64,000 bases of DNA from Ctena decussata (lineage: Eukaryota > Mollusca > Bivalvia > Lucinida > Lucinidae). Position 1 is the stretch's first letter, and the number at the start of each line of letters is the position of its first letter. A program made the translations under genes and the position numbers. The notes below the pieces were generated by a model. It had not been told where the DNA came from. It did not search any database and saw nothing but the letters and a program-made list of their open reading frames with translations. This document shows positions 57,291-64,000 of the stretch, one piece after another. The stretch spans positions 31,056,503-31,120,502 of the forward strand of contig OZ022511.1 in assembly GCA_963989385.1 (NCBI GenBank), written 5' to 3'.

Positions 57291-57825
57291 CAGGTATCAG
57301 GGTCACTGATGGGCCCGACATAAAGCTACTTAGTTTAGCTTATTGGGGTCGGAGTTTGCCATGCCTGTTGCTTAGTTATTCGGGGTCTAACTGATGGTTT
57401 TCTTTTGTTCCGGTATTGCAGTAGTGTTGTTTGACTTCAAAGGGGTCTCGTGGTGTCGCAATTCGTTATTTCCGTCGATTCCACAGCTCTGATTCACCAT
57501 AGGACTTATACGTGATTTATTTGTTTCCGATGATGTTTCATTGATGTTAGAAAAACGTAAAAATATAGGCAATGAAGTCTTCATGCGGATCAAATAGCTA
57601 ACTAAATGTTTCGAGCAACTGCAGAAGCAGAGGGCGAGGTTTGGATCCAGTAAAACTAGTTTAAGCCTCCCAGTAATCTTTTGTTGACCGTTCGTAAACT
57701 TAACCAATTGTTTGTTCAGTATTTTGGACAGATGTTTGATACACCATAGTCTTTCAAACGACTGACCCTTTAAACAAAGTGCCTTGATTTAGATATTAAC
57801 GTTTTGCTTTCACCACCAATTACTA
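57291..57825. other. Downstream remnant of the Penelope-like element and a repeat fragment
   Basis: 'gggtcactgatgggcccgac' at 57291-57310 keeps the stem I and CTGATG part of a hammerhead but no GAAA arm follows. 57610-57700 is a copy of the GTTCCAAGGCGG family ('gtaaaactagtttaagcc'). Confidence 0.5.
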
Positions 57826-57830
57826 TACAA

Positions 57831-57873
57831 GGTCACTGACGAGACTTTATTAGCCAATACCGCGTGGTCTGTC
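57831..57873 (+). ncRNA. Degenerate hammerhead ribozyme
   Basis: GGTCA-CTGACGA (57831-57842) and a stem II with one mismatch (GACT/AGCC around TTATT) are present. The required GAAA is AATA and the cleavage-site arm is lost. It should be inactive. It sits 358 bases before the well-formed ribozyme, a spacing typical of tandem ribozyme-bearing retroelements. Confidence 0.6.
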
Positions 57874-58187
57874 CATATCTAACATCATATTTTTTGACTG
57901 CATTCATTGCTCTTAAAGGGAAGTCATTTTAGATATCATTTGATTTTATTTTTAATTTCTTCAAATTTTAATTTGATTACTGGCATACGCATTTTTCAAA
58001 TGGTTTATGACGTGCCCAATTGCTTCATAGTAGCTCATATTTTGATCTATATAGATTATTTGAAAAGATTAAAAGCTTCAAAAAATTACCTTGAATTTAA
58101 ATTATGTCAGCGTTGAAAGTTTTGATATGGTTGTCAATATTTAATTAGGAAATTATTTTTATCATTTTAACGGTCTTGTGACCGCTA

Positions 58188-58233
58188 GGGTCACTGATGA
58201 GGCTTGAATAGCCGAAACTTTAAAGTATGACCC
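58188..58233 (+). ncRNA. Hammerhead ribozyme, type I, well formed
   Basis: Stem I GGGTCA (58188-58193) pairs perfectly with TGACCC (58228-58233). The core CTGATGA is at 58194-58200. Stem II GGCT (58201-58204) pairs with AGCC (58210-58213) around TGAAT. GAAA follows (58214-58217). Stem III is the self-complementary ACTTTAAAGT (58217-58226). The cleavage triplet is GUA, with the cut expected after 58227. All invariant core bases are present. The palindromic stem III with essentially no loop favours a dimeric fold, as known for hammerheads of Penelope-like elements and retrozymes. 'catgttcct' and 'ttaagattttaattt' downstream are shared with the minus-strand copy at 8402. Confidence 0.9.
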
Positions 58234-58300
58234 ATGTTCCTTCTTTTGAATGTGTGGTCTAGTCTTAAAGGAACTCTTTAAGATTTTAATTTGACTTTAC
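58234..58300 (+). mobile_element. Conserved 3' segment of the ribozyme-bearing element
   Basis: About 65 bases ('catgttccttcttttgaatg', 'ctttaagattttaatt') match the sequence after the minus-strand ribozyme (8341-8400) and a ribozyme-less copy at 59865-59925. This defines a small family. Confidence 0.75.
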
Positions 58301-58969
58301 TGCAGCTGGTGTTGCGCCGTGTGGCGGCCATAAACGACTCCCGGTTCATCATTCATAGTGAATATTATATAGTGACACAAAAAAGTTCCTATAAATGATA
58401 TTATTTGTGCCCATGGTTACAATAAAAGTAAAGCTCTCAGAATTTATTCCAAATAGAAAGAGTATTCATTTATTTGTACATCAGTCCAATTTAATTTGAT
58501 TTTCTTAAACTCAGCGTGAAACAAAAATGCCTTAAACATTCCAGAGGTCATTTATCGTTTTTGCGGAATAAAATATTTAAAATTGCTAATTTAAATGCGT
58601 TAAAACTTCTTTACAATAAATAATTTTCCCGCATTGACCAATGCTACATTGAATTAGACACAATGGATGTCGGACTGCAGAACAGTTTGGAAAATCTCGG
58701 CCGCTTTATATTCAAGAATTAAAATAATTACATCAGGTCCTTCATTTCCTAGAAACTATCTTTATTGTCACTTTCAATAGAAACTCCATAGGAAATTGAA
58801 ATAGTGAAAAAGTTAATGGTGCGTGGATTTCCTTCAATATTTACCAAGATGCCAAACGCAGATAATGATTATAAAGCAATGTCCTTGCTTCATCACGGTC
58901 TCTTCTTGATTTTAATTGTTGACCGTGATGACTCTCTGATGAGTTAGGGGACCTCCATACGAACCGAAC
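58301..58969. other. Repeat fragment then gene-free sequence
   Basis: 58300-58380 matches 10780-10870 ('actgcagctggtgttg', 'gtgtggcggcc'). Nothing recognised beyond. Confidence 0.5.
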
Positions 58970-59180
58970 TACTAACTAATTGTGTGCACCGCGGCGGAGG
59001 GTGAGGATGAAGGTTTGGGCCCAGTAAAACTGGTTTAAACCCCCCAGTAGTTATTACTGACCGTCCCAAGGCGGTACTTTCGTTGCGGTTGCATTTGTTT
59101 TATGTTCGGTTGTGTTCGCATTTTAACCCTTCTATGATAAAAATAGAAAATAGGTAAAAATAATTGTTAAATGTTTTTCG
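58970..59180 (+). repeat. GTTCCAAGGCGG family repeat (copy 5)
   Basis: 'gcccagtaaaactggttta', 'ccccccagtagttattact' and 'gaccgtcccaaggcggtac' give the clearest plus-strand version of the family. Confidence 0.75.
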
Positions 59181-60409
59181 AATAATTTGCTTAGTCTGTT
59201 GTAACCCATCTGTTGGTCTAAATTATTTAGTTCAATAAAGATAGCTGAGTTACCACCTATTTGGGAAAGAGCTGCTGACTCGGCTTATCACTTGTAATTT
59301 GTTGTTTGTTGGGATGTCTTTGTCAATCTTTCTCTTTGATGTTGGGGATAGGGTATGGGATCTGATTCAGTCAGTTCCTGAAGTGTAGTTACTCTTAAAA
59401 TTTGAAAGAATTACACAAAATACTTGACAGGCAGAGACAAAAATTGCATTTCAAAAATGTCTATATTTTTTATTCAAAGGGAGATAATCTTATAAATCCA
59501 CTGAATCTAATATCTTTTGTAGTGTTTGATTATAGGACACTGTAAATTTTAGATCATTTTCGATCTTCATGCATAATGATCTTTAATTTGCATGGTCAGT
59601 TTTACATGTACGCATGCGCATTGATAGCTTGCATTTCAAATCACTCCACAAGATAGTGCAAGATAACTCTTTAACGGATAAGCCTGGTTTAACGATTTTT
59701 ACGCTGTTTGTAGTTTAATGTCTTTTTGATGCGTCAATAGCCTGGTTCATATTCAATAAACAATAAGTCACTTAGTTAGTCAGAGTTCGGTATCGTAACT
59801 TTTTTAAGTAAGTAAATTTTATTTTTGTCTGTTGAGATCATATGGGTAGATTCTAAGAAATTTGAATGTGTGCTCTGTTCATAAAGAAACTCTTTAAGAT
59901 TTTAATTATGATGAATTTTCATAGTCATTGTGGTTAATATCTGATATTGAAAATGACAGAAATGCAAATTGCCTAAACAACAGTTTTATCCTTTAACCAT
60001 GATGGCCGCCGCTTTGGCAATTTTGAAATGTTCGCTTGTATCTTAGTTGTTCCCGTTTGTGGACTAGAGTCAAAAAATTTATTTAGCATGCAAGTGAATG
60101 GCATACCGACTACAATAATTTTTTTCGATCCGAATCGCTAAACACGCTTTCTAATAAAAGCCTACACTGACCTAAAGTGACAGGCCTTAAGTGAAATAGG
60201 TCTGGTTTGTTCGGTTTGGAATCTCTAGCTATGATCGAGTTTACTTCTTAAGAAAACATTGGATTATGCCAGGAAAGCTTGCGTAAGATGATATGATAAC
60301 CGAATGTGTGTGTTTTTCTACTAACATTAAGTAAAAAAGTAAAGAAGCAATGTAAGTGTTTAAAAGTAATTTCTGTGTAAAGAATATTATTATGCAAAAC
60401 AAAATGAAT
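59181..60409. other. Gene-free interval
   Basis: Holds a ribozyme-less copy (59865-59925) of the segment seen at 58234-58300. No coding is supported. Confidence 0.45.
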
Positions 60410-60576
60410 TTAGTCTTTGAACTGCGCAGCTGTGTAGAGAATTACACTTTTAACTAACTGATATGCATCGTCTAAGCCATTGCAAGTAGCTTCGCATATG
60501 TAATAGTCCTTACCCAATTGTTTCTTGATACAACTGTGAAATATCTCGAATAATTCCCAAGATAAGGGATTTGAAC
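60410..60576 (-). CDS. Possible terminal exon, minus strand, unrecognised protein
   Basis: On the minus strand, an acceptor-like 'ggcaataaaatcag' ends at 60577. A frame then runs through SNPLSWELFEIFHSC, KKQLGKDYYICEATCNG and DDAYQLVKSVILYTAAQFKD to a TAA at 60410-60412, about 55 codons. The amino-acid mix looks coding, more so than the other short frames here. No family is recognised and there is no clear AATAAA after the stop. The preceding exon would have to lie beyond the repeat that begins at 60608. It could equally be a chance frame. Confidence 0.35.
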
Positions 60577-60607
60577 TGATTTTATTGCCGCAAATGTGTA
60601 ACAGAAA

Positions 60608-62967
60608 CAAGAGGGCCATGAGGCCCTGAATCGCTCACCTGAACAATTGGCAAGGTGGCTTTTACTTATCATGTCTGAAATTGTCAAAATATGAGTTTTG
60701 GGTCAAAAGTCAAAGAATGACCATGACCACTTGTACTCATAAATCTTCATGTACTCATTAAGACAACCATATATACCATTTTTAGGCCAAAATCTTCAAA
60801 ACTTTCCATGAATCTTATGTTCTAGCATTTTCCCATATTTGACCATGCCGCAAAAAAGGTCAAGGTAAACCCAAGGTCACCATTTGAACAGTCTTGGTGG
60901 TACTCTAGTACTCCATGCTATTTACCAAGTTTCAAGGCCATAAGTGTATTGGTTCTGGAGAAGAAAAATATTAAAAATTTATACCATAAGTGGTTATGGC
61001 GGCCTAGTTGGTCATGTGACCTGGACCGTTTGAACAAATTTTCATTCAATCAACCCCTGGAGGCTCTATATGAAATATGTTCACAATTGGCCCTTTGGCT
61101 TTTGAGGAAATGGTTGAAAATGTCAAAATATGAGCGATTTGGATCAAAGGTAAAAAAATGACCTTGACCTCTTGTACTCATAATTCTTCATGAACTCATT
61201 AAGACAACTGTATATACCAATTTTTTAGGCCAAAATCTTCAAAACTTTCCATGAAATCTTATGTTCTACCATTTTCCCTTATTTGACCTTGCTGTAAAAA
61301 GGTCAAGGTCAACACAAGGTCATAATTTGAACAATCTTGATAGTACTCAAGTACCCAATGCTACTTACAAAGTCTCAAGGCCATCGGTCAATTGGTTCTG
61401 GAGAAGAAGATTTTTAAAGGTATTTACCATATATGGGCGTGGCGACCATGTTGGTCATGTGTCCAGGACCGTTAGAATAATTTTTCATTCCCTCAACCCC
61501 TTGAGGCTCTATATGAAATTTGGTTTCAATTGGCCCAGTGGTTTTAGAGCAGATTGTTTGAAATTGTCAAAATTTGAGATTTCTGGGTCAAAGGTCAAAG
61601 AATGACCTTGACCTCTTGTACTCATAAATCTTCATGTACTCATTAAGATGATTGTATATACCAATTTTTAGGCCAAAATCTTCAAAACTTACCATGAAAT
61701 CTCATGTTCTAGCATTTTTCGATATTTGACCTTGCCATACAAAAGGTCAAGGTGAACCCAGGGTCATAATTTGAACAATCTTGATAGTACTTGAGTACCC
61801 AATGCTACATACCGAGTTTCAAGGCCATCGGTCTACTGGTTCTGGAGAAGAAGATTTTTAAAGGTTTTTACCATATATGGGCGTGGCGGCCATGTTGGTC
61901 ATGTGACCTGGACCGTATGAATAAGTTTTTGTTCCCTCAACTCCTGGAGGCTCTGTATAAAATTTGGTTTCAATTGGCCCAGGGGCTTTTGAGGAAATTG
62001 TTTGGAATTGTCAAAATATGAGGGTTCTAGGTCAAAGGTCAAAGAATGACCTTGACCTCTTGTACTCATAAATCTTCATGTACTCATTAAGATGACTGTA
62101 GATACCAATTTTTAGCCCAAAATCTTCAACAGTTTTCAAGATATCTTATGTTCTAGCATTTTGCCATATAAAAGCACAAGGAAGCAAATTTGACCTTACC
62201 GTAAAAAAGGTCAAGGTCAACCCAAGGTCATAATTTGAACAATCTTGGTAGTACTCCCGTACCCGATGCTACATACCAAGTTTCAAGGCCGTCATATGGA
62301 CGTCGTGTGCCCGCTGGGACTTTAAGTATAAATAGCCAATCATTCCTCGTGGAGTATTTTTTTTTTTCCTTTCCTTATCTTTTCTTCTCTCTTTCTTTTC
62401 TCTTTTTTTTTTTCTACTGTACCTTCTATATGCATCTTAAGATACAAATACGAGCAAATACCACATTTAAATGTCTATTTATGTTACTCTTGGTTCAAAT
62501 CACATTTAGATTATTGTAAATTAGTTTTTGAAGTATGGGATACAGATTCACAAAAGTCTTATGACTTCCTTCTGAATCCCATTTGTATAACACAATTTAA
62601 ATATGTAATTATGTATTGATATGTTTGTAAATTATGATTGTTTATACAAATAAAATATTGTTTAAACTAAACTAAGGCCATCAGCCTACTGGTTCTGGAG
62701 AAGAAGATTTTTTTAGGTTTTTACCATATATGGGCATGGCGGCCATGTTGGTCATGTGACCAGGACCGTTTGAACAACTTTTTGTTCCTAAGGTCCCAGG
62801 AGGCTCTATATGAAATTTGGTTACAATCGGCCCAGCGGTTTCAGAGGAGAAGTCGTTTGAAATTGTGGACGGACGACGGACGGACGACGGACGGACGACG
62901 CACGACGGACGACGGAGCCTTACCATCCTATAAGCTTCCCCGGAGCCTCTGGCTCAGGTGAGCTAAA
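60608..62967 (+). mobile_element. 443-bp-unit bivalve repeat, AGGTGAGCTAAAAA type
   Basis: Left end 'agagggccatgaggccctga' with 'tcgctcacctg'. Four tandem units of about 443 bases follow, marked by 'gaccttgacctcttgtactc' at 61158, 61601 and 62047 and a diverged copy at 60717. A GACGGACGACGGACGG block (62867-62915) precedes the right end 'ctcaggtgagctaaaaag'. Frames of 70-114 codons inside are repeat-derived. A LINE fragment interrupts the last unit. Confidence 0.82.
62290..62673 (+). mobile_element. 5'-truncated LINE fragment inserted in the repeat
   Basis: The host repeat breaks at 'tttcaaggcc' (62289) and resumes at 'aaggccatcagcc' (62674), giving AAGGCC on both sides. In frame at 62485-62619 the insert reads YSWFKSHLDYCKLVFEVWD and ends MY-stop; KSHLDYC...VW is the well-known motif near the C-terminus of many non-LTR reverse-transcriptase ORFs. 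A 3' UTR with AATAAA (62651) and a short TAAAC tail follow. The first 28 bases (GGACGTCGTGTGCCCGCTGG) match the inverted lead of the ACGTT arrays, so the 5' side may be composite. Confidence 0.75.
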
Positions 62968-62989
62968 AAGCACGCGCACACAATTTAAC

Positions 62990-63140
62990 AAACGTTCGCA
63001 AACGACACACACGGTGAACCGAATGAGCAGCTTCTTCCCAAACAGGTACAGCTACCTAATTAATAACAGCAGCTACATTTATTTTTACTTATTTTCTATT
63101 TGAAATTACAAAACAAAACACAAAAGAAAGCAGAATGGGC
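62990..63140 (-). repeat. GTTCCAAGGCGG family repeat (copy 6, partial)
   Basis: 'aaccgaatgagcagctt' and 'cttcccaaacagg' match 43600-43640. Only the distal half of the repeat is present. Confidence 0.65.
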
Positions 63141-63625
63141 AACAATTCAGGTTACCACACCACTATAGACCATAGACAAACGGACATAACAGCACGATTT
63201 TCTGCCCAAGCAAGACGCGCTTGATGCTGCCGGACAAGACAGGATAGGCCCAACAATCATGCCGTTTTGGGGAACCCGCTAACAACATTCATTCGCCTGA
63301 TATCTCGGCTAGGGTGTGAAATGTGGCATGATGAAATCAAAAATTTATTACCAGTTATTTATGCGACCTTCATCGAATTATGCATTGATCTTGTTCTACC
63401 TGGTCTGAGCAACCATACTACTGTACACGTTCACTTCTAGATTTAAGTTTTGACAAAAAACACATTGTAAGGTTCAGGCGGAAGAAAATCAAGAGACCTC
63501 TGGTTTGCACCAGTAAAAAACATCCAGTTTCTTTTATTGGTCAGTTTCATATTTCATTCTAAAAGGTCTTTCTTCTTCTTCTTCTTACCAAAAACAGCTG
63601 CTATCAAAATTCAATTATGTTTCAG
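63141..63625. other. Unannotated spacer
   Basis: A CTT microsatellite lies at about 63568-63586. I see nothing else. Confidence 0.45.
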
Positions 63626-63745
63626 GTCGTTTGCGTTTTGCGATGATTACAGAATTCTACCACGACTGCTCTGGCAAATCAATATAAATGATTTCTTTGA
63701 TAAGCCAATTCAAGAAGAAGTTAGAAGAATTATACATGACTACTA
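63626..63745 (+). CDS. Possible terminal exon, plus strand, unrecognised protein
   Basis: The acceptor-like 'aaaattcaattatgtttcag' ends at 63625. One base later a frame reads SFAFCDDYRILPRLLWQ, then NINDFFDKPIQEEVRRIIHDY and a TAA (63743-63745), about 39 codons. Only this frame is open after the acceptor. The end of the segment, AAG-GTAAAG, also looks like a splice donor, so the stop could be followed by a 3' UTR intron. No family is recognised. Confidence 0.35.
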
Positions 63746-64000
63746 AGGTAAAGACCGTAAAATTAAAATTGTAAGACTGTGTGTTTGTTGTTTGGAATTC
63801 CTTTGACCTTACATACAAGAGTTAGTTTTCACAAACAATCAAAGCAAGAACATTTTGTTTTAGTTATGGCTGAAGTAGATACTTATACTTAAGTAATTTG
63901 ATGATCAGTCTTAGTTCGAATATTTTGCTAAGATTATGCTTAAAACTAAAGCCATGTAGTGAGTAGGCTTGAGTTTGTACTTAATATGTCAAAGGCCTGT
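63746..64000. other. Unannotated window end
   Basis: AT-rich; no AATAAA soon after the preceding frame and no repeat recognised. Confidence 0.4.

Noticed and set aside
58936..58943. Another hammerhead core (CTGATGAG)
   Set aside because: No stem II partner or GAAA follows.
61261..61605. 114-codon frame
   Set aside because: It comes from one unit of the 443-bp tandem repeat; sibling units have stops in the same frame.
62324..62332. TATA box 'tataaatag' as a promoter
   Set aside because: It lies inside a truncated retroelement insertion with no gene start downstream.
1..64000. CRISPR arrays, operons, prokaryotic promoters or viral genes
   Set aside because: The repeats are eukaryotic transposon and satellite types. 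No evenly spaced short repeats with unique spacers, and no viral coding sequence, were seen.

Overview
This window looks like nuclear genomic DNA from a mollusc, most likely a bivalve (a venerid-type clam would fit, but I cannot name the species). The grounds are AT-rich intergenic sequence, eukaryotic splice and poly(A) signals, tRNA-derived SINEs, and repeat families typical of bivalve genomes. Those families carry runs of GTCCGTCCGTC, ends reading AGCTCACCTGAGC or CAGGTGAGCTAAAAA, GTCCCCCACC-bounded elements, and a small fold-back element starting TATGAGCTGCGACACC. There are no operons or prokaryotic features.

Only one convincing protein-coding gene is present. It is an intronless reading frame at 53308-55458 (+) for a 716-residue, mostly helical, coiled-coil protein of unknown function. 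A splice acceptor sits 11 bases before its preferred ATG and clustered AATAAA signals follow the stop. Two short exon-like pieces, at 60410-60576 (-) and 63626-63745 (+), may be terminal exons of unrecognised genes. The other open frames lie in repeats or look like chance.

The rest is repeats, often nested. Region by region: 0.9-3.4 kb holds a GTCCCCCACC-bounded repeat, a SINE and an ATGGATATCCAT array. A TTAA-bounded fold-back element lies at 7.4-8.3 kb, followed by a minus-strand hammerhead ribozyme at 8.4 kb. A LINE coding relic is at 11.0 kb. From 13.7 to 22.1 kb there is a three-level nest: a bivalve repeat split by a TA-flanked mariner-type element, itself split by a 6.8-kb TTAA-bounded element carrying four related hairpins and an array of GTTGCCATGGCAAC-like motifs. 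22.3-25.3 kb holds GC-rich palindromes, an ACGTT array and several SINEs, and 25.6-28.9 kb a degenerate tandem array. 32.1-34.0 kb is a mariner relic with a second element inside it, next to its own TA target. 35.1-42.9 kb is a large head-to-head repeat complex with a very regular motif array of about 162 bp and two MITEs. 45.1-48.4 kb has a 325-bp tandem duplication, a minisatellite and a second mariner relic. 56.4-58.3 kb has a decayed Penelope-like reverse transcriptase followed by one degenerate and one well-formed hammerhead ribozyme. 60.6-63.0 kb is a 443-bp-unit repeat hit by a 5'-truncated LINE.

The most interesting signals are the hammerhead ribozymes tied to a Penelope-like or retrozyme-like family, the regularly spaced RFX/X-box-like palindromes, the hairpin modules in the TTAA element, and insertion sites whose empty state can be read from a related copy in the same window.
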